Source of the DNA: Pseudomonadota bacterium
GTDB taxonomy: Bacteria; Myxococcota_A; Polyangia; GCA-2747355
DNA: 64,000 nucleotides
Assembly (NCBI GenBank): GCA_016702545.1
Contig: JADJDT010000023.1
Coordinates: forward strand, 37,369 to 101,368
Direction: 5' to 3'
The notes beneath the pieces were generated by a model that was given only the letters and a program-made list of their open reading frames with translations, was not told where the DNA came from and did no database searches. Positions 17,253-29,856 of the stretch are shown piece after piece; the stretch's first letter is position 1; each line of letters starts with the position of its first letter. The translations under genes were made by a program, and so were the position numbers.

Positions 17253-18318
17253 TCACAGCAATGGCAACTGTCGCGGGGGGCCACAGCACGCGACGGCCCA
17301 GCCGTCACGCCGCAGCTCTGACGCGAGCGGGTCGTCACCGAGCCCGCCGAGCAGCACCACGCGCGTGGCCTGGCAGCCCCGCAGATACTGCGCCAGCTCG
17401 GCGTAGCTCGGCTGCTGGCCGAGGGCGAAGGCCGTCTCGCAGCCGCACCGCTGGGCCCGCGCGGCGAGGCCCGCACCGCCACCGACCAGCGCGCGGCGGG
17501 CGTGGGGCAGATCGGCGAGCGCGGCGACGTGCGCCGGATCGTCCGGCCACAGCGCCACCTCGCGGGCGACCGCTGGCGGCGGACGACGGGGCAAGCGCTC
17601 GCGACGCAGCGCGCGCAGCTCGAGCGGCGTGGCCCCGCTTGCCGCGTAGGCCTGGCAGGCGGCATAGATTTGCCGGTGTAGCCGCAGGACGTAGCCGGCG
17701 CGCGCCAAGCGGTGAGCCAGCTCCTGGCCCAACCCGAGGGGCGGGACGAAGAGCAGCGGGCCACCGACCGCCCTGCAGTGCGGTCTCGAGGAAGTCGAGC
17801 AGCGCCTGCTCGCTCGTCTCGGGGGTCGGTGCGTCGGGCGCACGCAGCGCGTCGGGGCCCGCGGGGACGACGGCCACCTCGCAGCGACGAACGGTGAGCT
17901 GCTGCGAGAGCAGCGGTGACGGCCGGCTGACGGGCCCGGTGTAGAGCACGCTGCGCGCGCCCCCACCGACCCACAACGCGGCCGCGCCCAGTGAGAAGCT
18001 CGACGGCAGCAGCTCGAGGTCGAGCCGGCCGAGCGAGAAGCGGCGGCCATAGGGCACGCTCAGCGCCTGGGACGGCGCGGCGTGCCCGTCCGCCCCGGCG
18101 GCCGCGCGGCGCCGCGGTGGCTGAAGCAAGCGCAGCAGTCGCACGGTGGGCTCGCTGGCCACCAGCCGCGCATGGCGCCCGGCACCGGCGATCCCCGCGT
18201 GGCTGACGAAGCAGAGCGCGTGCGGGCGCGGCGCGTCGAGCCACAGCGGCGTCCCGCGCAGGCGCACGCCGTCGTCGTAGCAGACGGGGGACGCGGCGAG
18301 GGCGACGGCGCGCGGCAT
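17253..18318 (-). CDS. Degenerate metallo-beta-lactamase-fold exonuclease-like protein, one frameshift
   Basis: The first frame (18318 to about 17780) and a second frame (about 17780 to 17253) together match the layout of the YSH1/ligase-associated exonuclease family (MBL plus beta-CASP). Seen: the entry CFVSHAGIAGAGRH where HxHxDH is expected, PYGRRFSLGRLDLELLPS, LYTGPV in place of YTGDF, then PLLFVPPLGLGQELAHRL and RLHRQIYAACQAY. The metal ligands are gone, so catalysis is doubtful. A one-base change near 17775 (GGGCGGTCGG on the minus strand) would join the frames. It starts 15 bases after dxr, as the last gene of the uppS-cdsA-dxr run. Confidence 0.65.
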
Positions 18319-18332
18319 CGCGGTGACCGCGC

Positions 18333-19502
18333 TCAGGGACGACCGAGGCCGCGCGCGAGCAGGGTCTGCGCCTGCTCGCGCGCCCAGCGGTCGGCCTCGA
18401 TCACGGTCTCGAGCTCGTCGGTCGGCTGCACGGTGTGGGCGTCGAGGGTGCGGGCGATCAGCTCGGTGATGGCGACGAAGCGCAGCTGACCGGCGAGGAA
18501 GGCCGCCACCGCCACCTCGTTGCTGGCGTTGAGCACCGCTGGCGCGGTGCCCCCGCGGCGCAGCGCCTCGTAGGCCAGATCGAGCGCGGGAAAGCGCGCG
18601 CGATCGGGCGCCTCGAAGCTGAGCTGCGCCAGCCGCGCGAAGTCGAGCCGCGGGATCGGCAGCGGCAAGCGCGCCGGGTAGCCGAGCGCGAAGCCGATCG
18701 GCACCCGCATGTCGGGCGTGCCGAGCTGGGCCAAGACGGAGTCATCGACGTACTCGACCATCGAGTGGATGACGCTCTGCGGGTGCAGCACGACGTCGAT
18801 CTGCGCGGCGGGTAGCCCGAAGAGCCAGTGGGCCTCGATCACCTCGAGGCCCTTGTTCATCAGCGTCGCCGAGTCGATCGTGATCTTGGGCCCCATCGAC
18901 CAGGTGGGGTGCTTGAGCGCCTGTTCGCGCGTGACCGTGCTGAGGTCGGCGGTCTGGCGGAAGGGCCCGCCACTGCAGGTCAGGATCAACCGGCGCACAG
19001 CCTCGGGGCGCTGACCGCTGAGGCACTGGAAGATCGCGTTGTGTTCGCTGTCCACCGGCAGCAGCGTCGCCCCGCTGCGCCGAGCCTCGCTCGTGCAGAG
19101 CGCCCCCGCGGCGACCAGCGGCTCCTTGTTGGCGATGCCGACCTCGATCCCGCGACGGATCGCCACCAGGGTGGGTGCGAGGCCGATCACGCCGACCATC
19201 GCCGTCAGCACCAGCTCGACCCCGCCATGGCCCGCCACCGCGTCCGGGCCGCTCGGCCCGCAGACGATCTCGAGCCCGCGCGCCACGTCGTCTTCCAGCA
19301 GCGCCCGCAGCCGGGTGGCCTCCTCGGCGCCCGCCACCGAGACCAGCTGCGGCCGAAAGCGCCGCACCTGCTCGGCGAGGCGCTCGACGTTGCGCCCTGC
19401 CGCCAGCGCCAGCACCTCGAAGTGCTCGGGAAACGCGGCGACGACCTCGAGCGCGCTGACGCCGATCGACCCCGTCGCACCCAGAATGGCGATTCGCTTC
19501 AT
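18333..19502 (-). CDS. dxr: 1-deoxy-D-xylulose 5-phosphate reductoisomerase
   Basis: Second step of the MEP isoprenoid pathway; NADPH and a divalent metal convert DXP to MEP. 389 aa, normal length. Seen: the nucleotide-binding GATGSIG at residues 8-14, PVDSEHNAIFQCL with metal-binding Asp and Glu, and SMGPKITIDSATLMNKGLE. Start at MKRIAIL (19502); the in-frame ATG at 19517 adds five residues. It lies downstream of cdsA and uppS on the same strand, the usual grouping of isoprenoid carrier and phospholipid genes. Confidence 0.97.
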   Translation of the reverse strand: MKRIAILGATGSIGVSALEVVAAFPEHFEVLALAAGRNVERLAEQVRRFRPQLVSVAGAEEATRLRALLEDDVARGLEIVCGPSGPDAVAGHGGVELVLTAMVGVIGLAPTLVAIRRGIEVGIANKEPLVAAGALCTSEARRSGATLLPVDSEHNAIFQCLSGQRPEAVRRLILTCSGGPFRQTADLSTVTREQALKHPTWSMGPKITIDSATLMNKGLEVIEAHWLFGLPAAQIDVVLHPQSVIHSMVEYVDDSVLAQLGTPDMRVPIGFALGYPARLPLPIPRLDFARLAQLSFEAPDRARFPALDLAYEALRRGGTAPAVLNASNEVAVAAFLAGQLRFVAITELIARTLDAHTVQPTDELETVIEADRWAREQAQTLLARGLGRP

Positions 19503-19568
19503 TGGCCCTTCCCTCATGCCCCCGGACCGCGCGGAGCCGGCTCGGTGTGGCGCCCGCGATCCAAGCCC

Positions 19569-20393
19569 CTAGACCGCGCCCAGCGCGAAGTGCGCGTAGT
19601 AGTAAACGTAGGGCGCGACGAAGAGCAGGGCGTCGATACGATCGAGCAGCCCCCCGTGGCCCGGCAAGAGCCGACCCGAATCCTTGACGCCGACACTGCG
19701 CTTCAGCATCGACTCGACCAGATCGCCCAGCATGCCGAGCACGCTACCAGGCACGGCGATCAACAGCACGTCCCCCCAGCCGAGCTGCGGCAAGTACCAC
19801 AGCTTGGCGACCGCCACAGCGCCGAGACCCGCCGCTACCGCCCCGACCGCGCCCTCGACGCTCTTGCCCGGGCTGATCCGCGGATAGAGCTTGTGCCGGC
19901 CCCAGGCGCGTCCCACGAGATAGGCGCCGGTGTCGGCCAGCCAGGTCAGGCTGAGCAGCAGCACCAACCAGAGCGGACCGTGCTCCAGCCGCTTGAGCAA
20001 CGCCACGGTCGCTAGCGGTAGGGGCACGTAGAGCACGCCGAAGAGCAGCAGCGCCGTCGCGGTCGCGGCGCGCGGCAGCTCGCGGTGCCCGAAGAGCTGC
20101 AGCGTCGCGAGCAGCATCGTGGTCGCGATCAGCAGCGGCAGCAGCAGTCCGGGGGCGGGGGCCCAGACGACGACCACGCCCGCGAGCAGCCCCAGGCCCA
20201 CGCCAACGGCGCGCAGCGCGCGGGCCTCGTCGCGCAGCGTCATCGCGTAGAGCTCGGCCTGGGCCAGGGCCGCCACCAGGTGGACCACACACGCCACCCC
20301 CAGCACGCCCCGTTGCAGCACCAGCCAGACGAGCGGCGGGATCAGCGCCACGATCGACAGGCGGCGCAGCAGATCCCGATCGAGAAAGGCCAT
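19569..20393 (-). CDS. cdsA: Phosphatidate cytidylyltransferase
   Basis: Makes CDP-diacylglycerol from phosphatidic acid and CTP in the inner membrane. 274 aa with about seven hydrophobic segments. The C-terminal family signature is present in order: SMLKR, KDSGRLLPGHGG, DRIDALL; also RISPGKSVEG earlier. Start at MAFLDRDLLRRL (20393). The frame upstream of that runs into the C/G homopolymer region and is ignored. Middle gene of uppS-cdsA-dxr. Confidence 0.95.
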   Translation of the reverse strand: MAFLDRDLLRRLSIVALIPPLVWLVLQRGVLGVACVVHLVAALAQAELYAMTLRDEARALRAVGVGLGLLAGVVVVWAPAPGLLLPLLIATTMLLATLQLFGHRELPRAATATALLLFGVLYVPLPLATVALLKRLEHGPLWLVLLLSLTWLADTGAYLVGRAWGRHKLYPRISPGKSVEGAVGAVAAGLGAVAVAKLWYLPQLGWGDVLLIAVPGSVLGMLGDLVESMLKRSVGVKDSGRLLPGHGGLLDRIDALLFVAPYVYYYAHFALGAV

Positions 20394-20409
20394 CAGCCCG
20401 CCCTCGCCG

Positions 20410-20570
20410 CGAGGCGGGGCGCCCCCCGAAGAAAACACCCCCTCGGCCGCGCCCCCCCCCCCGGCCGGCGGGGCGGCCCCCCCCCCCCCCCAACAACTTC
20501 TTCGCCGCGGCGGGGGGGGGGGCGGGCGGGCGCCCCGCCCGTTGTGGAGTTTTCTCGAGCGGGTCCTTAG
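20410..20570. repeat. Palindromic element, family D, copy with corrupted C/G homopolymers
   Basis: The right end, CGAGCGGGTCCTTAG (20556-20570), is shared with the element at 32410-32570. Read on the minus strand, the next 60 bases follow that element in outline (aggacccg-tcga-aaaac, gcgcccgcc, gaag, gttgttgg). Between 20440 and 20540 the sequence collapses into runs of up to about 15 C and 11 G unlike anything else here. The left end is not clear. Probably a strong hairpin that the assembly could not resolve. Confidence 0.55.
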
Positions 20571-20588
20571 GCTGCCGCCATGCGGCCT

Positions 20589-21368
<780 letters not shown>

Positions 21369-21508
21369 GCCCCGCCCGTACCATGCGCCACCAGGCGTGG
21401 CAAGCCATCGCCCGGCATCCTGTCCGGTATCCCACACCCGCCCCGATGTGGTTGGCAGGGTCAGCCCGATGTCGTAGAGTCGGCGCCCGTTGGGGGAGGC
21501 AGGGGAAC

Positions 21509-22150
21509 ATGAACCTCGTTTTTCTGGGACCGCCGGGGGCCGGCAAGGGCACGCAGGCGCGCACGGTGGCCGAGCACTTCGGCGTGCCGCACATCTCGAC
21601 CGGGGACATCATCCGGGCGACGATCAAGCAAAGCACGCCGCTCGCCACCGAGCTACGCGGCTTCACCGAGGCCGGGCAGCTGGTGCCCGATGAGCTGGTC
21701 GATCGCATGGTCGAGCAGCGCCTCGATCAGCCGGACTGCGCGCGCGGCTTCCTGCTCGACGGCTATCCGCGCACGCTGGCCCAGGCCCGCGCCTTCGACG
21801 CGGTGCTCGAGCGCAGCGGGCGGCGGCTGACGCACGTGGCGCTGTTCGAGCTCGACGATGCGCTGCTGGTGGAGCGAATCACGGGGCGCCGCAGCGACCC
21901 GCAAACGGGCCGCATCTACCACCTGACCTTCGATCCGCCGCCGGCCGAGCTGGCCGCGCGCCTGGTGCAACGCAGCGACGATACCGAGGCCGTCGTGATC
22001 CGCCGGCTCACCGAATACCACGACAAGACCGCTCCGCTCGTGCCCTACTACGAGCGCCGCGGGCTGCTACGGCGCATCGACGGCGCCGCGGCTATCGAAC
22101 AGATTGGCGAGCAGCTCCGCCGCGTTCTCAGCGGCGTGAGCGCCGACTGA
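21509..22150 (+). CDS. adk: Adenylate kinase
   Basis: Interconverts ATP plus AMP and two ADP. 213 aa. P-loop GPPGAGKGTQA at the N-terminus, AMP-binding STGDIIR, LLDGYPRT, and the long LID region (GRRSDPQTGRIYH), which lacks the four cysteines of zinc-binding types. Start ATG 21509 with GGAGG and AGGGG upstream. The phosphorylase gene starts 11 bases after its stop, so they are probably cotranscribed. Confidence 0.97.
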   Translation: MNLVFLGPPGAGKGTQARTVAEHFGVPHISTGDIIRATIKQSTPLATELRGFTEAGQLVPDELVDRMVEQRLDQPDCARGFLLDGYPRTLAQARAFDAVLERSGRRLTHVALFELDDALLVERITGRRSDPQTGRIYHLTFDPPPAELAARLVQRSDDTEAVVIRRLTEYHDKTAPLVPYYERRGLLRRIDGAAAIEQIGEQLRRVLSGVSAD

Positions 22151-22161
22151 GGAGCACCACA

Positions 22162-24660
<2,499 letters not shown>

Positions 24661-24778
24661 ACAGGGTCGCGTGGAGCACGATCCATCCCGGGCCGCGTTG
24701 CGGCTGTGCTCCGGTGCTACGTACCAGCCCGTACGCCCGCCCGGTGCTCGCCGCCCGGCGGCCTCCACGCGACCCTGT
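24661..24778. repeat. Palindromic element, family C, sharing the core of family A
   Basis: ACAGGGTCGCGTGGAG at 24661-24676 and its complement at 24763-24778 bound a 118-bp element that starts at the base after the glgP stop. Positions 24692-24735 match the complement of 666-710 in family A, including the hairpin-forming GTACCAGCCCGTAC. It lies between convergent genes and is followed by TTT, so it may terminate glgP. Confidence 0.8.
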
Positions 24779-24808
24779 TTGTGCCACGCTCAAGGCGACT
24801 CTGTCTGA

Positions 24809-25789
24809 TTATGGTCGGAAGCCGAAGGTCACCTGCACGATGCTCCCGTCGGCGGCCGGCGTGGCGCCGGTCTGGCTCATCAGGTCAGTGATCGTGGTGC
24901 TCGACATCACCGAGCTCAACCCCATCGGCCAGGGGAAGCTGCAGCTCAGCGTCAGCGTGTTGGCCGCCACGGCGGCCTCGGTGATCGTCCCCGTGCAGCG
25001 CGCGATGGTCGTATCCCACTCGGTGATGATGATGCTGTCGTGGTCGAGCACCTCGACGTCGATGGTCTTGCCGACGAGGTCGCCGCGCTGCAGCCCGCGC
25101 AGCAGCATCAGGTTCGGCGCATCCCCGCTGAAGGCGTCGGAGGTGGCCGCCTTGCCGCCCACGGAGACCCGCACGCGCGGGTCACAGCCCCAATCGGTCA
25201 GCGCGATGCCGTAGCGCAGGTACATCGTCCGCCGCACAATCGCCAGCTTGTTCATCGAGCCCCAAAGCCAGCCCATGATCGGGACGATTCTCAGCGCCCA
25301 GGTCGCCGGAATCGCCAGGTTGCGGGCGTCCCAGAGGTTGCAGGCCAGCGCGGCCTCGAAGCCCGACTGGACGCTGCTCAGCCGCAGGGCGTACTCGCTG
25401 CCGTCGTCCTGCACCCCGGTCGTCCCCGTGCCGTTGCCGTAGAGACCCGTGTTGTTGCCGGCAGGGGGGGTCTGCGTGCCGTAGGGGTTGGAGCTGCCGG
25501 TGTAGCCGTTCGTCGGCGTGTAGCCGCCGAAGGGGTCCTGCGGGTTCGTGCCGGTGGGCGTCTGGGTGCCGGGCGCCGTGCCGCCAGGGTTGAGCGCTTG
25601 ACCGCCCCCGCTCCCAGTCCCGGTGCCGTCCCCCGGCGCCGGCGTGGTCGGGGCGCCCTGGCCCTTCTCCCAGGGTGCGCCGAAGTCCGAGCCGCCGTCA
25701 GCGCCACCGCAGGCGACCAGCAGCAGGGCGCAGGCCGCGCCGAAGACCGGGCCGAAGATTCCGCCGCATCGCCGTGTCGTGGTGCTCAT
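24809..25789 (-). CDS. Lipoprotein with possible C2-like domain
   Basis: 326 aa. Signal peptide with lipobox LLLVAC (Cys27), then a Gly/Thr/Pro-rich linker of about 100 residues with GTQTP and NGYTGSSNP type repeats. A folded domain of about 190 residues follows. DPRVRVSVGGKAATSDAF and VLDHDSIITEWD-like stretches resemble strands of a C2 domain, but this is tentative. It lies downstream of the amidase/SpoIID gene on the same strand, so it may belong to the same envelope function. Confidence 0.75.
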   Translation of the reverse strand: MSTTTRRCGGIFGPVFGAACALLLVACGGADGGSDFGAPWEKGQGAPTTPAPGDGTGTGSGGGQALNPGGTAPGTQTPTGTNPQDPFGGYTPTNGYTGSSNPYGTQTPPAGNNTGLYGNGTGTTGVQDDGSEYALRLSSVQSGFEAALACNLWDARNLAIPATWALRIVPIMGWLWGSMNKLAIVRRTMYLRYGIALTDWGCDPRVRVSVGGKAATSDAFSGDAPNLMLLRGLQRGDLVGKTIDVEVLDHDSIIITEWDTTIARCTGTITEAAVAANTLTLSCSFPWPMGLSSVMSSTTITDLMSQTGATPAADGSIVQVTFGFRP

Positions 25790-25947
25790 CGCCGCTCCTC
25801 AGGAGACGCCCGCGCGCGCCCCGAGCCTAGCCATAGCGACATCCGTGCCAGCCGGGACGCGCCGCGCTCGTCCTGGATTCATTCATGCTTGCGATGGCTT
25901 AGAAGGGGTCTCGGTACGGCCCGCGCGCGCGGCGAGCGACGGGGCGA

Positions 25948-28900
25948 TTAGCCGGACTGACGGCTGCTGTCGCCAGACCGCGTGGCTGTGCGCGTGAAGC
26001 GGCCGCGACGGAGGCGCGCCACGGCGAGCGCCGCGAGGAGCAGCACGAGACTGAAGGGCGGCTGCTGCGGGCCGGCCGCCAGCCCGCAGCCGAGCACCGC
26101 GCCCGCCGGGTCGGCACCCCCCACGCCCGCGAGCGAATTGACGCTGGCGGCGAGGCCCGGGGTCGGCGCGAGCACCAGCGCCACGCAGCGGAGCTGGCCC
26201 TCGGCGCACATCACCGTGCCCTGGCCGCCGGCGTCGAGGGTGCACGAGGACCCACCTCCCGGGTTGCCGTTGTCGGGGAAGCCGTCGCAGTCGTCGTCCT
26301 GGCCGTTGCACTGCTCACCCTTGGGCGTGCAGGTGGTCGTGGTGGCGCAACCACCGGCAACATCGTCGATCGTGCCGTTGCAGTCGTTGTCGAAGCCGTC
26401 GCAGAGCTCGGCCGAGGCGGGGCGCGCCTGGCAGTGCAGCTCGCCACCCGCGCAGACGGTGGTACCCGCGTGACAGGCGCCCTGGCCCGCCTCCACCGGA
26501 CAGGGCAGCCCCTCGAACTGGCGCACGTCCGCGGCCTCGTCGATCTGGCCATCGCAATCGTCGTCGACCCCGTTGCAGGTCTCCGTCGTCGGCGCGCAGC
26601 GCGCGGCGGCGGTCGGCGCGGTCCGTGCCAAGCTCAGGAGCAGCGCATCCTGCTCGGCCGTACTCGACGCGCCGTAGTAGCCCGACGCCTCGTAGTAGCC
26701 CGAGCTGTAGGAGTCCGCCGCGTAGCCCGTCAAGGGATAGCGCCCGTAGACCGTCCCGGCATTGGCGTAGAGCCCAGCATTCGCCAAGCGGGCACTGCAA
26801 GCGCTGTAGCAGTAGCGCGTGCGCGTGCTGGTCTCGGCCACGACCGTCCCGAGCTCGTTGTTGCAGTCGGTGTTGACGCAAGCCGTATTGTTCAGCTCGT
26901 TACGCACCGGCTGGTAGCCCGACGCCGACGCATAGGCCCCGGAGGACGGCGTAGCGCGCCAATCCTGCCACTCGGCGACCGCGCGATCCCAATAGGCGTT
27001 GGCCGCGTCGGCGGCAGCCCCGGTGGTCGTCACGGTCTGGTTCCACGCGATGGTCGCGCCTTGCTGGGTCGCATCCCACGCGGTCCCGACGCCATTCACC
27101 ACCCTGTCGTACCCCGACTCGCCGGCCGCCGCAGCAGCAGCCGCCGCCGCCCTCGCTTCTTCCGTCCACCTGCTGACGGACAAACTGACCGGTGTGCCCT
27201 GTGCCTCGGCGTAGGTCGGGCTGGAGCCCGGATCGAGGACCCCACCATCGCCGCCGACGACGAGCTGAACATCGCTGCCGTAGTACCGGGCGAGGATCTG
27301 GTCATAGGTGGCGCCCTGCTGGGCGAGGGACTGCGCCCCGAGTTGGGAGAGGCCGCGACCATGCCCGCCCTTGCCGAAGAACTCCGTCTCGAAGACATAG
27401 CCACCTTTGAGGAGCACCTGACCACGCGTGCTGCTGACTGCGGCGCGGGCGCTGGCCGAGGGAGTCTTGCCGCAGCTATAGACCTGCGAGAGCGTGTCAT
27501 CGGTCACGTCGGCACAGCCACGCGCCCTACCCTTCCCACCGTTGGCCTTGTGGTGACAAACGAACTCCCGGGCGGCCACCGCCTGAGCCTTGAGCGCTTC
27601 GGGATTCCAGCTCGCCGGCACCTCGCAGGTAACCACCTGTGGCAGGTATTGGCTCTCGAGGTCGAGCTCCACCACCTCGCCGGTCGCGCACGATGCACCG
27701 CGAGCCGCCCCGAGCAGGACGCGGACCGTCTGACACCCCGCAAGCCCTTCGCTGGGATCGTAGACAAAGCTCCGGCTCGGCGCCGCCAGGGTCTGCTCAA
27801 CTGCCGTCGAGTCGCGCTCCGACGATACCAGGCCGCAACCCGTCGGCAGGGCGAGCGCCAGCAGGGCGACGAGCGCCGCTGCGCCCGCTCGGCCATGGGG
27901 TTCACGCGAAGGACGCCCGCGCGGGCGCAACCGCCGCCGGCGGCCGCGGGACCACCCGAGCGCGGCGAGCACCAGCAGGCCCCAGGCTCCCGTCCTCGCC
28001 CCCGTATCGGCGGGCCGCCGGTCCAGCGCGCAGCCAAACACTCCCGGGTCCTCGCTGGCGCCGGAGGCCGCCGCGCTGCCACCCGCGCTCGCGCCGGCGC
28101 CCGCACCGGGGGCCTCGAAGCTGAGCGCCAGGCACTGCAGCTCGCCGTGGGTGCACATCACCGTGCCCTGACCGCCGCCGGCCTCGGTCAGGGTGCAGGG
28201 CGCGCCGCCGCCAGGGTTGCCGTTGTCGGGGAAGCCGTCGAGGTCCTCGTCCTTGCCGTTGCACAGCTCGGGCGCGGGCTTGGAGGCGGCCTGCGCGGTC
28301 GCGGCGCAGCCACCGGCCACATCGTCGATCGTGCCGTTGCAGTCGTTGTCGAGGCCATCGCAACTCTCGGGCGCGGGCGCGCGGGGCTGGCACTGCAGCT
28401 CGCCGCCGGCGCACTTCATCGTGCCGGCCTGGCACCCACCGACGCCGCTGCTCGGGCAGGGGAGGCCCTCCACCTTTTTCAGGTCGCTCGCTTCGTCGAT
28501 TTGGCCATCGCAATCGTCGTCCCGACCATTGCACTGCTCGGCGGCCGGCGTGCACGCAGCCGCGATCGTGCCCGTGCTGAGCAGGCCGTTGTCGAGACCC
28601 CCCGTGGCGAGCGCCCCCGTACAGGCCGAGCGCCGGGTACAGACCGGAGCGCCGCCGCTGCACACGACGATCCCCAGGCGGCAGTCGCCAAGACCGACCG
28701 GGGCGCTCTCGAGCTCGCAGGCGCCCCCGGCGTTCCAGCAGGCCGCCAGGCCGCTCGCCGCCGCGTAGCCCGTCCCGCCGTAATAGCTCGTCCCGCCGTA
28801 GTAGCTCGTCCCGCCGTAGTAGCTCGTCCCGCCGTAGGATCCCGGATAGTAGCCCGTCCCGTTGGGCCGCCACCCGGGCAAGGCCTCGGCGTTGCCCGAG

Positions 28901-29856
28901 CCGCTCGCGCTCGCCACCAGTTGCTTGGTGCCCGAGACCGCGGAGTTGCCCATGTCGGCGGCCATGGTCGCAGCGGCCGTTGCCCACCCAGAGGTCGTTT
29001 CTAGCACCGTGTCGGTGGTCGCTTTGGCGTATGCGGTCGTGCCATCCCAGAGTTCTCCCGCACTGTTCTTCGCCGCCTGCCAGGCCGCTTCGGCCGCCGC
29101 GCCGGCTTCGGTCAGCGTTGACCCGATCCGCCAATCGCCGGCTCCGGACCCAGCTTCGGCATTGGCCACCACGGCAGGCACCGTCACAACGTTGTCACCT
29201 TCGGCGGCATAGACGGGCAGCTCCTCCGTCCGCTGGTGGGTCGGAACCGCATCCGTGGACCCATCGCGCACCAGCGCCAAGTAGTAGTTCCAGTCCCACG
29301 CTCCCGGGCACGAGCGCGGCACCACGTCGTTGTGACCCACAATGTTGGGCCGGTCGCAGGGCTGAATGCCGTGGCGCCGACAGATGTCGCGCACCAGCGC
29401 GGCGCTGGCCTGGTACTCCGCGGGCGAGAAGACATAGCCCGCTGTCACGAGCCCCTCATGCTCGATGCCGATCGAGTGCAGATTCACCTCGCGGCTGCCG
29501 GCATGGTAGGCCGTGTGCCTCTCGGACACGGCCTGGGCGACCCTCCCGTCGCGACCGACGATGTAGTGGGCGGAGACGCTGACCGTGGCGCCGCTGGCCT
29601 GCACCTGCTCGGCCTGTTGAAAGAAGTTCTTCGCGCTGGCGAAGCTTCCGTTGATCACATGAATGACGATTTGGGTCACCGCGCGGCCTTCGCGGCCCTC
29701 GCGGAAGTGGCTCGGGTAGGCTCCCGACCAGTCGGCCCGACTGTAGTCCGTCGTCCCGATCATCGCCCGCTCCGCACCTCCCCCGGACTCCGGAGGCGCG
29801 CAGCCAACGAGGAGGAGGGCGAGGCCAAGAACCCTATGTCGCAGGAGGATCGTCAC
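25948..29856 (-). CDS. N-acetylmuramoyl-L-alanine amidase / SpoIID surface protein, two MopE/MYXO-CTERM proteins in one frame
   Basis: 1302 aa as read. The first part has a lipobox (VGC, Cys19), an amidase_2 domain (VTQIVIHVINGS, HSIGIEHEG, GHNDVVPRSCPG), four YYGGTS repeats, MopE-like motifs (CNGRDDDCDGQIDE, CDGLDNDCNGTIDD) and a tail GLLVLAALGWSRGRRRR of MYXO-CTERM type. Directly after comes a second lipoprotein signal (LVALLALALPTGC), a SpoIID domain (LPQVVTCEVPASWNPEALKAQ, GHGRGLSQLGA), the same MopE motifs and a second MYXO-CTERM-like tail. This is the plan of two proteins. One added base near 27885 would let the second begin MAERAAAALV at 27896. It would remodel peptidoglycan at the cell surface. 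Confidence 0.85.
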   Translation of the reverse strand: MTILLRHRVLGLALLLVGCAPPESGGGAERAMIGTTDYSRADWSGAYPSHFREGREGRAVTQIVIHVINGSFASAKNFFQQAEQVQASGATVSVSAHYIVGRDGRVAQAVSERHTAYHAGSREVNLHSIGIEHEGLVTAGYVFSPAEYQASAALVRDICRRHGIQPCDRPNIVGHNDVVPRSCPGAWDWNYYLALVRDGSTDAVPTHQRTEELPVYAAEGDNVVTVPAVVANAEAGSGAGDWRIGSTLTEAGAAAEAAWQAAKNSAGELWDGTTAYAKATTDTVLETTSGWATAAATMAADMGNSAVSGTKQLVASASGSGNAEALPGWRPNGTGYYPGSYGGTSYYGGTSYYGGTSYYGGTGYAAASGLAACWNAGGACELESAPVGLGDCRLGIVVCSGGAPVCTRRSACTGALATGGLDNGLLSTGTIAAACTPAAEQCNGRDDDCDGQIDEASDLKKVEGLPCPSSGVGGCQAGTMKCAGGELQCQPRAPAPESCDGLDNDCNGTIDDVAGGCAATAQAASKPAPELCNGKDEDLDGFPDNGNPGGGAPCTLTEAGGGQGTVMCTHGELQCLALSFEAPGAGAGASAGGSAAASGASEDPGVFGCALDRRPADTGARTGAWGLLVLAALGWSRGRRRRLRPRGRPSREPHGRAGAAALVALLALALPTGCGLVSSERDSTAVEQTLAAPSRSFVYDPSEGLAGCQTVRVLLGAARGASCATGEVVELDLESQYLPQVVTCEVPASWNPEALKAQAVAAREFVCHHKANGGKGRARGCADVTDDTLSQVYSCGKTPSASARAAVSSTRGQVLLKGGYVFETEFFGKGGHGRGLSQLGAQSLAQQGATYDQILARYYGSDVQLVVGGDGGVLDPGSSPTYAEAQGTPVSLSVSRWTEEARAAAAAAAAAGESGYDRVVNGVGTAWDATQQGATIAWNQTVTTTGAAADAANAYWDRAVAEWQDWRATPSSGAYASASGYQPVRNELNNTACVNTDCNNELGTVVAETSTRTRYCYSACSARLANAGLYANAGTVYGRYPLTGYAADSYSSGYYEASGYYGASSTAEQDALLLSLARTAPTAAARCAPTTETCNGVDDDCDGQIDEAADVRQFEGLPCPVEAGQGACHAGTTVCAGGELHCQARPASAELCDGFDNDCNGTIDDVAGGCATTTTCTPKGEQCNGQDDDCDGFPDNGNPGGGSSCTLDAGGQGTVMCAEGQLRCVALVLAPTPGLAASVNSLAGVGGADPAGAVLGCGLAAGPQQPPFSLVLLLAALAVARLRRGRFTRTATRSGDSSRQSG
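28771..28838. repeat. In-gene tandem repeat, 18-bp units
   Basis: Unit cgtcccgccgtagtagct, about 3.8 copies, encoding YYGGTS on the minus strand between the amidase and the cysteine-rich part of the 25948-29856 protein. The hexamer is Tyr/Gly/Ser-rich and probably a flexible spacer. Confidence 0.92.

Noticed and set aside
24706..25214. Plus-strand open frames after glgP
   Set aside because: They cross the family C element and run antisense to the lipoprotein gene; no start signal or motif.
26434..29004. Plus-strand frame of over 800 codons over the amidase/SpoIID gene
   Set aside because: Antisense to recognised amidase, SpoIID and MopE motifs; no domain on this strand.
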